From NCBI RefSeq assembly GCF_001700315.1, contig NZ_MASJ01000024.1, positions 1-64,000 of the forward strand: a stretch of 64,000 nt of DNA. The letters run 5' to 3'. Source of the stretch: Caryophanon tenue (GTDB lineage: Bacteria; Bacillota; Bacilli; Bacillales_A; Planococcaceae). Position 1 is the stretch's first letter. Each line of letters starts with the position of its first letter. The position numbers were made by a program, and so were the translations under genes. Positions 25,906 to 34,114 of the stretch are shown here, piece by piece. A model generated the notes under the pieces. It had not been told where the DNA came from. It was given only the letters and a program-made list of their open reading frames with translations, and ran no database searches.

Positions 25906-27420
25906 ATGACTAATTATGAAAATCGTATTGGCGTTAAGTCTTTATTAGACAAAGTTGTATCTGCACAAGAAGCTGCTGCTTTAATTCAAGACGGTAGCGT
26001 TGTAGGTATGTCTGGTTTCACACGTGCTGGAGATGCTAAAGTTGTACCAATGGCATTAGTAGAGCGTGCACAAAACGAAAAATTCCAAATTGATGTTTAC
26101 ACAGGCGCATCTTTAGGTCCAGAAGTAGATAAGCACTTAGCTGAAGCTGGCGTTATCCGCAAGCGTGGTCCATTCCAAGCTGACTCTGGTATCCGTAACA
26201 TGATCAACTCTGGTAGCGTAACTTATGTAGACGCTCACCTTTCTCACAACGCTGAGTTAGTACGTCAAGGTATTATCGGACCAATCAAACATGCAATTAT
26301 CGAAGCAACTGCAATTACTGAAGACGGTATGATTATCCCAACAACTTCTGTTGGTAACTCAAACATCTTCGTAGAATACGCTGAAAACGTAATTATCGAA
26401 TTAAACGTTTCTCACCCAGAATCATTAATCGGTCTTCACGACATTTACACACCTGCTGAGCAAGGTAAACGTGAAGCGATTCCAATGACAAACCCAGAAC
26501 AACGTATCGGTACAATTGGTATTCCAGTTGACCCAGCGAAAATCGCTGCAATCGTTATTTCTGAAGAGCCAGATGCTCCTTCAATGATCGTTCCTCCAGA
26601 TGAGGAAACACAAACAATGGCAAACCTTTTATTAGACTTCTTCCGCGATGAAATTAAAGCGGGTCGTTTAACAAACGAATTAATGCCATTACAATCAGGT
26701 GTAGGTTCTGTAGCAAACGCTGTATTAGACGGATTTGCTGATTCAGAATTCGAAAACTTAGTAGTAGCTTCTGAAGTATTACAAGATGCAGTATTCAACT
26801 TAATCGATGCTGGTAAAGTACGCTTTGCTGCAGGTGCATCTATTACATTAACTGCTGAATTACAAGAAAAAGTATACGGTAACTTAGAGAACTACGCAGA
26901 TAAAATCTGCTTACGTCCACAAGAAATTTCTAACCACCCAGAATTAATCCGTCGTTTAGGTTTAATCTCTATCAACACGGCTCTTGAGTTAGATATTTAT
27001 GGTAACGTAAACTCTACACATGTTTCTGGTACAAAAATGATGAACGGTATCGGTGGTTCTGGTGACTTCGCGCGTAACGCACGTTTAGGTATCTTCGTAA
27101 CGAAATCATACGCTAAAGGTGGCGCGATTTCTTCAATCGTACCAATGGTGTCTCACGTAGACCACACTGAGCACGATGTAGATGTAATCGTAACTGAGCA
27201 AGGTATCGCTGACTTACGTGGTTTAGCTCCAAAAGAGCGCGCTGCATTAATCATCGAGAAATGTGCTCACCCAGAATATAAAGAGCAATTACGCGACTAC
27301 TACAACCGTGCAGTAGAAGCTACAGGTGATGCTCATACACCACATATTTTAGCTGAAGCTTTATCTTGGCACGTATCATTAGCTGAAAACAAAACAATGA
27401 AAAAAGAATTAGTAAAATAA
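25906..27420 (+). CDS. Acetyl-CoA hydrolase / succinyl-CoA:acetate CoA-transferase
   Basis: 504 residues of the class I CoA-transferase family (Cat1/AarC/Ach1 type). The two-domain layout is seen: GMSGFTRAGDAKVVPMAL near residues 34-51, the active-site region VVASEVLQDAVFNLIDAG (near 286-303) where the catalytic glutamate lies, and the glycine-rich NGIGGSGDFARNARLGIF. It probably moves CoA between acetyl- and succinyl-CoA, or releases acetate. GGGGAGG lies upstream of the ATG. Codons are strongly biased to a few synonyms, which indicates high expression. Regulation by the neighbouring LytTR protein and CcpA is inferred. Confidence 0.9.
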   Translation: MTNYENRIGVKSLLDKVVSAQEAAALIQDGSVVGMSGFTRAGDAKVVPMALVERAQNEKFQIDVYTGASLGPEVDKHLAEAGVIRKRGPFQADSGIRNMINSGSVTYVDAHLSHNAELVRQGIIGPIKHAIIEATAITEDGMIIPTTSVGNSNIFVEYAENVIIELNVSHPESLIGLHDIYTPAEQGKREAIPMTNPEQRIGTIGIPVDPAKIAAIVISEEPDAPSMIVPPDEETQTMANLLLDFFRDEIKAGRLTNELMPLQSGVGSVANAVLDGFADSEFENLVVASEVLQDAVFNLIDAGKVRFAAGASITLTAELQEKVYGNLENYADKICLRPQEISNHPELIRRLGLISINTALELDIYGNVNSTHVSGTKMMNGIGGSGDFARNARLGIFVTKSYAKGGAISSIVPMVSHVDHTEHDVDVIVTEQGIADLRGLAPKERAALIIEKCAHPEYKEQLRDYYNRAVEATGDAHTPHILAEALSWHVSLAENKTMKKELVK

Positions 27421-27431
27421 TTTTTGATTGT

Positions 27432-27467
27432 AAATCCTGTCATTCCTCGTGAATGACAGGATTTTTG
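27432..27467 (+). terminator. Terminator of the CoA-transferase gene
   Basis: AAATCCTGTCATTC pairs with GAATGACAGGATTTTT, a 14-pair stem. Confidence 0.92.
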
Positions 27468-27480
27468 TATGTACAAGCAT

Positions 27481-27576
27481 TTCAGACAAAAGTAAATAGC
27501 CTTCAGCAGTGGTGATTGCTGAAGGCTATTTTTATGCTTTGGGTGCTATTCCGCATAACGAGCACGTTTTGGAGGA
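27481..27576 (-). repeat. Dispersed repeat, copy C (reverse orientation)
   Basis: Read on the minus strand, it matches copies A and B: TCGTTATGCGGAATAGCACC, then CAAAGCATAAAAATAG, then the hairpin CCTTCAGCA/TGCTGAAGG, then ATTTACTTTTGTCT. Both sequence order and spacing are conserved, with scattered substitutions. The inverted termini of copy A are not retained. Confidence 0.75.
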
Positions 27577-27628
27577 ATAGCTTGGGGCAAATAGGTTATT
27601 TATCGCACTTGCCCGTTACAAGCGTCAA

Positions 27629-28039
27629 TTACATATCTGTATGGCGTGTATGGTTTAAATCACTTTTCACACCATCATTTGTGTCATTAAAGTATTGTGC
27701 TGGATCTTGAGGCCCTTCATCTACCATACGGTCCTCACTAAATTTTGCTGCATGTTGTGTATCAACATCGTCAATTGGTAAGTCTGTTGTATTCGTATTT
27801 GACGTTGCCTTAAATTGTGATGCTACGTCTTGTACCTTCTCTTTTAATGTCTGACCTTCTGATGTATTAAACTGCTGAGTAGCACCTTTACCTTGGTCCA
27901 TTAAGCTATTGAATTTTGTTTTTGATTGATTTAACATTTCCATCGCTTTTTCACGATTTTCTGGTTTCTTTAAATATTGTGCAGCACCTACCGCTAACCC
28001 TGCTAATACTACCCCTAAACCTTTTTTATCGATTGCCAT
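27629..28039 (-). CDS. Sigma-B-controlled stress protein candidate, 136 residues
   Basis: I do not recognise a named family. The N-terminus MAIDKKGLGVVLAGLAVGAA has one weak hydrophobic segment near residues 7-22. The rest is hydrophilic and predicted helical (ENREKAMEMLNQSKTKFNSL), then an acidic Asp/Thr-rich tail. The layout resembles small YtxH-like stress proteins but lacks a firm signature. The ATG at 28039 is chosen because GGAGG lies 8 bases upstream. A near-perfect sigma-B promoter stands 53 bases ahead, so it most likely belongs to the general stress regulon. Confidence 0.8.
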   Translation of the reverse strand: MAIDKKGLGVVLAGLAVGAAQYLKKPENREKAMEMLNQSKTKFNSLMDQGKGATQQFNTSEGQTLKEKVQDVASQFKATSNTNTTDLPIDDVDTQHAAKFSEDRMVDEGPQDPAQYFNDTNDGVKSDLNHTRHTDM

Positions 28040-28091
28040 AATAAATTCCTCCCACTTTTTCAATTAAGTTATTACTGCGTCATAACTAACT

Positions 28092-28116
28092 ATTCCCGTC
28101 TATCCTTCACTTAAAC
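28092..28116 (-). promoter_or_regulatory. Sigma-B promoter of the 136-residue protein gene
   Basis: On the minus strand GTTTAA (28111-28116) and GGGAAT (28092-28097) are separated by 13 bases: a full match to GTTTAA-N12-15-GGGWAW. Confidence 0.85.
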
Positions 28117-28134
28117 ATCTCAGTGCTTACGAAT

Positions 28135-28175
28135 AAAAAAGAGGGTATGTTAGCACTAAATCTAACATACCCTCT
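28135..28175 (-). terminator. Terminator of the small acetyltransferase gene
   Basis: AGAGGGTATGTTAG pairs with CTAACATACCCTCT, followed by TTTTTTATT on the minus strand. Confidence 0.9.
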
Positions 28176-28187
28176 CCATCAATATAA

Positions 28188-28457
28188 TTATTTTTTTACA
28201 TCTTCGTAGTCGTCATAACGCTTAAATGCCGTCACAACATACGAGCATAACGGTTGCATTTTATAATGATTCGCACGAGCATAGTTCGCTGCTTCATCCA
28301 GTAATTGCTTGGCAATCCCTTGTCCGCGTAATGTCGTTGATACATATGTGTGGTCCATTACCATCGTATCCCCTTGTAAATACCATGTAATTTCGCCAAG
28401 CATTTGCCCGTCTTGTGTATATTCAATTGCTTTTTCATCTTGTCTTACTGAAAACAT
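28188..28457 (-). CDS. Small GNAT-type N-acetyltransferase
   Basis: 89 residues, the short YjdJ/YidJ-like class. The strand VMDHTYVSTTLRGQGIAKQL with the acetyl-CoA loop RGQGIAKQL (near 42-50) and the C-terminal Cys-containing MQPLCSYVVTAFKR match the family. Substrates are unknown, and the short form lacks the normal N-terminal acceptor part. The ATG at 28457 is chosen over the GTG at 28463, which is too close to GGGGAGG. A possible sigma-B promoter lies upstream (28485-28511). Confidence 0.82.
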   Translation of the reverse strand: MFSVRQDEKAIEYTQDGQMLGEITWYLQGDTMVMDHTYVSTTLRGQGIAKQLLDEAANYARANHYKMQPLCSYVVTAFKRYDDYEDVKK

Positions 28458-28484
28458 ATTCACATACCTCCCCTTTTACATACT

Positions 28485-28511
28485 ATACCCAGTTATCCAC
28501 ATGTTTATAAC
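28485..28511 (-). promoter_or_regulatory. Possible sigma-B promoter ahead of the small acetyltransferase
   Basis: GGGTAT (28485-28490) is a perfect -10 for sigma-B. GTTATA (28506-28511) lies 15 bases upstream and matches only part of GTTTAA. Weaker than the site at 28092. Confidence 0.45.
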
Positions 28512-28516
28512 TTCTT

Positions 28517-29413
28517 TTAATTAAACCAACCTTTTACAGTATCGACTAAATTCGTAAAGAAGTCTTTGACACTTTGCCAAAAGCCTTCATTTTCCGTAAT
28601 AAATGAGCCAAACTTTTCTTCAATATCCTTACTTAAATCACTAAGCTGTTGTGACCATTGATCAAAATCGATATTTAAATTTGAAATGCGGTCCATTAAA
28701 TCAACTAATAATTGACGGTCCGCTTCTGATAATTCAATTTTGAAGTTTGCCAGTTGCTCTGACACAATTTGTTCCACGTCTTCACGTGTCGCAGGATTCA
28801 ATTCAGCAATTTGCTGCTTAATAGATGTTAATAACTCCGCTACTTTTGCATCGTCTATACCTGTTGCTTCCGTAATTTGCGTAGCGATATTCAGCTCATC
28901 ATTAGCGACATCTGTACGCTCCGTGTCTAGCTTTTCACCGGTAGATACCTCATACGCTTTATAAATCCCTACAAGCGCTGAGTGACCTGTTACCGGGTTT
29001 GGTGCTGCTACTTCTACAAGTGCATCTTCAATACCAGCTGTTAACATAGCAGAGGCGTAAACTTCTGACGTAATTTGCGTAATATTGCTCGGTGTCACAA
29101 TATCAATCGTTAATCCTTCACCACCATCTCGCTGTGTAATTTTAGCAGATGAAAACATACGTGCCTTTGGATTACCATCAGAAATATAATTAACTAAATC
29201 AGCGCCTGACACCGTAATTTCTTCAACAGCATCATCCCCTGTTACATCAAGCGCTTTTTGTACCGTTTGTTTTTGCTCTGCCGTTAAGTTTGCGCCGTAT
29301 ACAACAATCGGCACACCTAATTTCTCATCAATAACACCTGTTGCGGCTTGTGTAGGTGACACGAGCGATAATGTTAAAGCTGCTGTTGCAACGACTGTTA
29401 ATAACTTCTTCAT
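28517..29413 (-). CDS. Secreted DUF1002 protein (YpuA-like)
   Basis: 298 residues. A signal peptide is evident (KKLLTVVATAALTLSLVS then PTQAAT, cleavage after AQAA-like TQA near residue 24). The DUF1002 region follows: VPIVVYGANLTAEQKQTVQK, then a TITVSGADLVNYI-like segment and PVTGHSALVGIYKAYE. The C-terminal 100 residues are helical. B. subtilis YpuA is the named relative; its role is unknown. The ATG at 29413 is chosen because GGAGG lies 7-8 bases upstream; an earlier frame opening adds no signal sequence. Confidence 0.85.
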   Translation of the reverse strand: MKKLLTVVATAALTLSLVSPTQAATGVIDEKLGVPIVVYGANLTAEQKQTVQKALDVTGDDAVEEITVSGADLVNYISDGNPKARMFSSAKITQRDGGEGLTIDIVTPSNITQITSEVYASAMLTAGIEDALVEVAAPNPVTGHSALVGIYKAYEVSTGEKLDTERTDVANDELNIATQITEATGIDDAKVAELLTSIKQQIAELNPATREDVEQIVSEQLANFKIELSEADRQLLVDLMDRISNLNIDFDQWSQQLSDLSKDIEEKFGSFITENEGFWQSVKDFFTNLVDTVKGWFN

Positions 29414-29513
29414 ATAAAGAACCTCCATTATTCGTAAAAGTACTAATACCTGTTCAATTATACGTGATAGCTGTAGAAAAAGTTCCGTTTTATCAGCTTT
29501 CAAAAATGAAAGC

Positions 29514-29548
29514 TAAAAAAAACGAGCTGCCGTAAAGGACAGCTCGTT
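29514..29548 (-). terminator. Terminator of mntR-cvfB
   Basis: AACGAGCTG pairs with CAGCTCGTT, followed by eight T on the minus strand. Confidence 0.9.
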
Positions 29549-29554
29549 ACATTG

Positions 29555-30412
29555 TTAGACTAACTCTGTCCAACCATCTACTTGTTTAATTTTTTGTGCT
29601 TTCATTAACGTACCTAATGCACGTTTAAACGCTGCTTTACTCATATTAAACATTTCTTTAATTTCCTCTGGTGACGATTTATCCCCAAATGGCATACGTC
29701 CACCAACATCTTCTAAATAGTTTAAAACTTGTTCAGCGTCGCCACCGATACGCTCATGTTTACGTGGTAATAATGAACCGTTCATTGAGCCGTCTTCTTT
29801 TACGTCAATAATACGTACAGACACTTCTTGCCCTAAACGCGGCTCTGCTTTACGCTCTGATTCATGTACAAAAATACGGTACGGTTCATCTACACCGATT
29901 AAAAATGTCCCCACTGGTAATAAGCGGTACGGACGTGCGACGATATTTTGGTTAAACTGGTCTTCCATCGCACCTTCATATAAATCGACTACTTTTTCTT
30001 CTGTGATTAAACGTCCGTATAAGCTACCGTTACGGTCTGGCTTTAATGTAATGTATAAATGGTCACCTGTTTGTGGCCATAATTCTTCAATCTTCGGTAA
30101 ATCTTCTGCACGTACTAATACTTCACGTGATGTACCGATATCCACATAAGCCCCCTCATGTTTTACTGTGCGTAACACACGTGCCCAACCATATTCTTCT
30201 TTGCGAATTGTTGGAATCGCTGTTGTTGCATGTAAATCTCCTCGGCGGTCTGTGTATAAAAATACTTCAACCTTGTCACCGACTGTTAAAGGCTCTAATA
30301 CTTCTGAAGCGTTTAATGATACTTTGTTAACTCCGTTCGTTAAAATCCACTTTGAGCCCTGTTCTGTTTCCACTGTTAAGCTGACCACATCGCCAGCATG
30401 TAATTCGTACAT
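29555..30412 (-). CDS. cvfB: S1-domain RNA-binding virulence-type regulator CvfB
   Basis: 285 residues of the CvfB/YitL family. Several S1-like OB folds are visible (GDVVSLTVETEQGSKWILTN at 8-27; YGWARVLRTVKHEGAYVDIG near 74-93; GQEVSVRIIDVKEDGSMNGS near 195-214), then a C-terminal winged helix (DKSSPEEIKEMFNMSKAAFK). In Staphylococcus aureus it binds RNA and affects virulence genes. It starts 15 bases after mntR, so they are cotranscribed. Target RNAs here are unknown. Confidence 0.92.
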   Translation of the reverse strand: MYELHAGDVVSLTVETEQGSKWILTNGVNKVSLNASEVLEPLTVGDKVEVFLYTDRRGDLHATTAIPTIRKEEYGWARVLRTVKHEGAYVDIGTSREVLVRAEDLPKIEELWPQTGDHLYITLKPDRNGSLYGRLITEEKVVDLYEGAMEDQFNQNIVARPYRLLPVGTFLIGVDEPYRIFVHESERKAEPRLGQEVSVRIIDVKEDGSMNGSLLPRKHERIGGDAEQVLNYLEDVGGRMPFGDKSSPEEIKEMFNMSKAAFKRALGTLMKAQKIKQVDGWTELV

Positions 30413-30427
30413 GTAATAATATTCCTC

Positions 30428-30844
30428 CTACAAATGATTTGATTTTAATTGTTCTAGTTTTTGAAGTATGTCTGGACTTTCTTCCATAACTTGTACTAAA
30501 TCAGCAATGCGATTAATTGAATCCCAACTTAAATGGTGTTCAATTCCTTCGACATCGTTATATATTAAGTGCTCTTCAACACCAATTAAGCGTAAAAATT
30601 GCTCTAATAACTCATGTCGTTGCACAAGTCGTTTTCCTAATTTTTGCCCTTTTGCTGTCAATGTTAAACCGCGATATTTTTCATAGATTAGATACCCATC
30701 TTTATCTAGTTTTTGCACCATTTTAGTAACTGAAGACGGAAGAACGGCCAATGCTTCTGCGATGTCAGACACACGTGCATACCCTTTTTGTTCGATGAGT
30801 AAATAAATTTGTTCAATGTGATCTTCCATACTCGGTGTTGGCAT
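30428..30844 (-). CDS. mntR: Manganese-responsive repressor MntR
   Basis: 138 residues of the DtxR family. Winged helix at 1-70 ([20 protein letters not shown] then [20 protein letters not shown]) and a dimerisation domain with metal ligands: Asp8, His77, Glu99, Glu102 and His103 (GIEHHLSWD) are in the expected places. It represses Mn uptake genes when Mn is high. No mntH or mntABC is within the window. Cotranscribed with cvfB. Confidence 0.94.
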   Translation of the reverse strand: MPTPSMEDHIEQIYLLIEQKGYARVSDIAEALAVLPSSVTKMVQKLDKDGYLIYEKYRGLTLTAKGQKLGKRLVQRHELLEQFLRLIGVEEHLIYNDVEGIEHHLSWDSINRIADLVQVMEESPDILQKLEQLKSNHL

Positions 30845-30948
30845 TCATCGTTCCCTCGCTTTCTATTGCATATCTTTAGTTTACTACAGGAATGCTTATA
30901 ATAACATAAGTTGCCTTAAAACAGCACTTCAATCTGGCAAACTCCATC

Positions 30949-30990
30949 ATAAAAAGAATACCTCGTAGCATAACCCGATATTCTTTTTAT
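30949..30990. terminator. Symmetric hairpin between comFB and mntR
   Basis: ATAAAAAGAATA pairs perfectly with TATTCTTTTTAT around an 18-base loop. The A/T-rich stem could act on either strand. Confidence 0.5.
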
Positions 30991-31104
30991 GAAAGCAGTT
31001 TGTTTTTTCCTATATATTCTATGTGAGTTGGTCGACGTCGGACGCGACTTTTGCAGAAATAGCGTGTGTGAAAAAATTAGATAGCGCCAACTCGACAATC
31101 TATA

Positions 31105-31154
31105 CATAAACAAAACAAAGCACCAGTGAATGGGCTATTCGCTGGCGCTTTGTT
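31105..31154 (-). terminator. Terminator of comFB
   Basis: AACAAAGCGCCAGCGAAT pairs with ATTCACTGGTGCTTTGTT (two wobbles), followed by TTGTTTATG on the minus strand. Confidence 0.75.
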
Positions 31155-31200
31155 CAATTTAAATTTAGAGGGGGATTTCGTCCCAACCCCATTCCCTCTA

Positions 31201-31494
31201 TTAAACGGTTGTATGTTTTGGTTGACGTGCAACAATATAAATTGCATGAATAATTTCACGATTAATCATGTCAATATTCGCTGGCGTATTAAGCTCTTTG
31301 AACGCCGCATCGCGCATTCTCGGATTTGATACATACTTGGCTGGCAGTGCATTTAACGTAAGCGCAATGACATCCGTCTCACAAATATAACAATTACAAA
31401 ATGCTTGATACTCAGGCCCGCGTAGCATAAAGCCTACTAATCCTCGTACAATTTCCTCAGTCACATTGACTAAAATTACATCGTTTTTTTCCAT
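31201..31494 (-). CDS. comFB: ComFB family protein
   Basis: 97 residues. The ComFB signature is present: NVTEEIVRGLVGFML early, FCNCYICETDVIALTLNALP (near 33-52) with a cysteine cluster that binds zinc, then KYVSN. Recent work on cyanobacterial relatives shows cyclic-di-nucleotide binding; whether this copy does so is inference. In B. subtilis the gene lies within comFABC; here it stands alone with its own promoter and terminator. The second of two ATGs is used since AGGGA then lies 7 bases upstream. Confidence 0.85.
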   Translation of the reverse strand: MEKNDVILVNVTEEIVRGLVGFMLRGPEYQAFCNCYICETDVIALTLNALPAKYVSNPRMRDAAFKELNTPANIDMINREIIHAIYIVARQPKHTTV

Positions 31495-31547
31495 CATGAT
31501 GTCCCTACCTACGCTTATTTCTTGACCTTACAGCCATCATAAATTTT

Positions 31548-31576
31548 ATTGTATCGATTCTAAATTATTTTCGCAA
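31548..31576 (-). promoter_or_regulatory. Promoter of comFB
   Basis: On the minus strand TTGCGA (31571-31576) and TACAAT (31548-31553) are 17 bases apart, about 50 bases before the gene. Confidence 0.65.
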
Positions 31577-31582
31577 CATTGT

Positions 31583-33676
31583 TTACTTATCTAGACGCAT
31601 TAAACGTAGGGAATTAAATACAACGAGCAGCGTTGCACCAATATCCGCAAAAATAGCAATCCATAATGTTAGCCAGCCCGGAATAACAAGCAGTAACGCT
31701 AATAACTTTAAGCTCAGTGCAAATACTATATTTTGTTGAATAATACGCAATGTTTTACGACTTAACTTTACCGCATATGGCAGTTTCGTTAAATCATCGG
31801 ACATTAAAGCAAGGTCTGCAGTTTCTAACGCCGTATCCGTCCCTGCACCACCCATCGCAATCCCGACCGTCGATGCTGCAAGTGCAGGCGCATCGTTTAC
31901 GCCATCGCCAATCATCGCAACGCCCCCATGCTTTTGCTGTAACTGCTGAATCGCCGCTAACTTCTCATCCGGTAGTAAACTCGCTTGAACATTTGTTACA
32001 CCTAGTGTCGAAGCAATCGCATTTGCAGTACGTTGTCCATCACCTGTTAGCATGACCGTTTCTTCAATACCTAACGCATGCAGCTGCTGTAAAATCGCTT
32101 TACTTTCATCGCGCACTTCATCAGCAATCGCAAGTAGACCTAAAAATACATTGCCCTCACTTACTGCCACTAATGACTTACCTTGCTCCTCATATACCTT
32201 TGCTTGCTCAAACACTTCTGGTTGAATGTCAACGAGCGTTGATACCCAGGCTAAACTTCCAGCATATACAACGTTGCCATTCACAAAGCCTTTTGCACCT
32301 TTCCCTGTTACAGATTCAAAGTCAGTAACAGATGGTACAGTCACTTTTTGTGTAAATGCATAATCTAAAATTGCTCGTGCTAATGGATGCTGTGATTTTG
32401 TTTCAACAGCACTCACAACTTCTAGTAAACGTGTTTCATGATGTGTATATAAATTCGTTACAGCTGGTGTTCCTTTTGTTAACGTACCTGTTTTATCAAA
32501 AGCAATGGCTTTGACGTGACCAAGTGCCTCTAAATAAACGCCACCTTTAATTAAGACACCATGTTTGGCTGCGTTGCCAATTGCGGTAACGATTGCTACA
32601 GGTGTTGAAATCACTAATGCACACGGACAGCCCACGACAAGAACGGCAAGCCCTTGGTAAATCCAATGCTGCCAATCACCTGTAAACATTGGTGGAATCA
32701 TTGCAACTGCTAATGCCACAAGCATAATAAGCGGTGTGTAGACTTTAGCGAAGCGGTCAACAAATTTTTGCGACGGCGCTTTTTCTTCCTGTGCCTCTTC
32801 GACTAAATGAATGATTTTTGCAATTGTCGTATCATCCACATGCTTCGTTACTTCCACTTCAAGTGCGCCTTCTTCATTCAATGTTCCTGCAAATACATCC
32901 GCTCCAACCTCTTTTAACGCCGGAATTGGTTCGCCTGTAATCGATGCTTCATTGACCGTAGAACGTCCGCTTACGACACGTCCGTCCATCGCAATTTTTG
33001 AGCCTGGCTTAATAATAATGATGTCACCGATTTGTAAGTCCTCTGTTGGTACTTCTAGTTCGTGCGTATGGTCACTATGTATCGATTTTTTAAGTGCCGT
33101 TGCTGGTGCAATATCCATAAGCTGACGGATAGACTGACGTGCTTTATTCATCGAGTATGCTTCAAGTGCTTCACTTATCGCAAATAAGAACACGACAATC
33201 GCCGCTTCTTCCCACTCACCAATAATAGCAGCACCAATAATGGCTATCGTCATAAGTGTTTTCATATCAAATTGGAATTTCACTAAATTTTGAAAGCCTA
33301 CTTTAAAAATATCTATCCCGCCGACAACAATCGCTACTGCAAAGAGGTACGGTGCATATTGCTCTCCCCATACAGTTGCGCTATAGCCAATGATGACAAA
33401 TACAAGCGCAATAAACGCTAGTATGTTTTCACGGCGCTTGTAAAACGGTACTGCTTGTTCGATCACTCTCGTTTTAGCAGGTACAACTTTAATATTGTCA
33501 AACGCACCAGCTTGTTCTAGCTCTTCAATTGTCGCCTCTCCTGTAACTGTCAGCTTAGCTGCCCCAAAGTTTAACTTCACTTCCTCGACTGTTTGTAATT
33601 GCTGTATATTCTTTTCAAATTTCGCGGCACAGTTTGCACACGATAAGTTTTGTAAGCGATATTGCTGTGTTGTCAT
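31583..33676 (-). CDS. cadA: Heavy-metal P1B-type ATPase (CadA-like)
   Basis: 697 residues. Exports Zn, Cd or Pb across the membrane. N-terminal HMA domain with CxxC in LSCANCAAKFEKN (near residues 11-23), eight membrane segments, the ion-selecting CPC in VVGCPCALVIS (near 345-355), phosphorylation site DKTGTLTKG (near 389) and the ATP-binding hinge GDGVNDAPALA. The CPC with the P1B-2-type C-terminus suggests Zn/Cd/Pb rather than Cu. The ATG at 33676 has AAGGAGTG 8 bases upstream. It follows cadC after 5 bases; one operon. Confidence 0.93.
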   Translation of the reverse strand: MTTQQYRLQNLSCANCAAKFEKNIQQLQTVEEVKLNFGAAKLTVTGEATIEELEQAGAFDNIKVVPAKTRVIEQAVPFYKRRENILAFIALVFVIIGYSATVWGEQYAPYLFAVAIVVGGIDIFKVGFQNLVKFQFDMKTLMTIAIIGAAIIGEWEEAAIVVFLFAISEALEAYSMNKARQSIRQLMDIAPATALKKSIHSDHTHELEVPTEDLQIGDIIIIKPGSKIAMDGRVVSGRSTVNEASITGEPIPALKEVGADVFAGTLNEEGALEVEVTKHVDDTTIAKIIHLVEEAQEEKAPSQKFVDRFAKVYTPLIMLVALAVAMIPPMFTGDWQHWIYQGLAVLVVGCPCALVISTPVAIVTAIGNAAKHGVLIKGGVYLEALGHVKAIAFDKTGTLTKGTPAVTNLYTHHETRLLEVVSAVETKSQHPLARAILDYAFTQKVTVPSVTDFESVTGKGAKGFVNGNVVYAGSLAWVSTLVDIQPEVFEQAKVYEEQGKSLVAVSEGNVFLGLLAIADEVRDESKAILQQLHALGIEETVMLTGDGQRTANAIASTLGVTNVQASLLPDEKLAAIQQLQQKHGGVAMIGDGVNDAPALAASTVGIAMGGAGTDTALETADLALMSDDLTKLPYAVKLSRKTLRIIQQNIVFALSLKLLALLLVIPGWLTLWIAIFADIGATLLVVFNSLRLMRLDK

Positions 33677-33681
33677 TTCAA

Positions 33682-34023
33682 TCACTCCTTCGCATGTTCG
33701 TATGCCATTTGGATAATGTGAACAACATGTTCATCTGCAATTGCATAATAAACGAGTTTACCTTCTTTTGTTGACTTCGCTAAACCATGCTCGCGTAAAT
33801 AACGTAAATGATGCGATGCTGTTGCAGACGAGCTATTAATAATTTCTGCTACATCACATACGCATAAGCGCTCTGTTAATGTTAGCGCATAGGCAATTTT
33901 TAAACGTGTTTCATCTGCTAACGCTTTAAAAATTTGTAGCATCCCACTCACGTCAGGCATTCTCTGCTGTACATCCGTAACGATATCTTCATGTGCTTCA
34001 ACAATTTCACATACTTCTTTCAT
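33682..34023 (-). CDS. cadC: ArsR/SmtB family metal sensor (CadC-like)
   Basis: 113 residues. Winged helix repressor with the metal motif RLCVCDVAEIINSSSATASH (near 52-71), where the two cysteines with N-terminal Cys5 and acidic/His residues could form a CadC-type site. The DNA-recognition helix SSATASHHLRYLREHGL follows. It should release the promoter in the presence of Cd, Pb or Zn. A near-identical version of the plasmid pI258 cad operator lies directly upstream, which supports the name. Confidence 0.92.
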   Translation of the reverse strand: MKEVCEIVEAHEDIVTDVQQRMPDVSGMLQIFKALADETRLKIAYALTLTERLCVCDVAEIINSSSATASHHLRYLREHGLAKSTKEGKLVYYAIADEHVVHIIQMAYEHAKE

Positions 34024-34036
34024 TCTCTCACCCCTT

Positions 34037-34056
34037 ATTCAAATATTCATTTGAAT
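34037..34056 (-). promoter_or_regulatory. CadC operator
   Basis: ATTCAAAT, four bases, ATTTGAAT: a perfect inverted repeat just downstream of the -10 and ending 13 bases before the cadC ATG. It matches the ArsR/SmtB half-site pattern and resembles the cad operator known from Staphylococcus plasmid pI258. Confidence 0.85.
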
Positions 34057-34058
34057 GT

Positions 34059-34087
34059 ATTGTACCGCAAACAAAAAGAACATTCAA
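34059..34087 (-). promoter_or_regulatory. Promoter of cadC-cadA
   Basis: On the minus strand TTGAAT (34082-34087) and TACAAT (34059-34064) are 17 bases apart. The -35 lies inside the crcB terminator stem. Confidence 0.8.
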
Positions 34088-34107
34088 ACAATAGTTTGAA
34101 TGTTCTT
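34076..34107 (-). terminator. Terminator of exoA-crcB-crcB, overlapping the cadC promoter
   Basis: A perfect 14-pair stem AAGAACATTCAAAC / GTTTGAATGTTCTT with a 4-base loop, followed by TTTTTG. It ends 8 bases before the crcB stop and contains the cadC -35. Its arms also contain ATTCAAA half-sites like those of the CadC operator. Confidence 0.8.
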
Positions 34108-34114
34108 CAGACTT

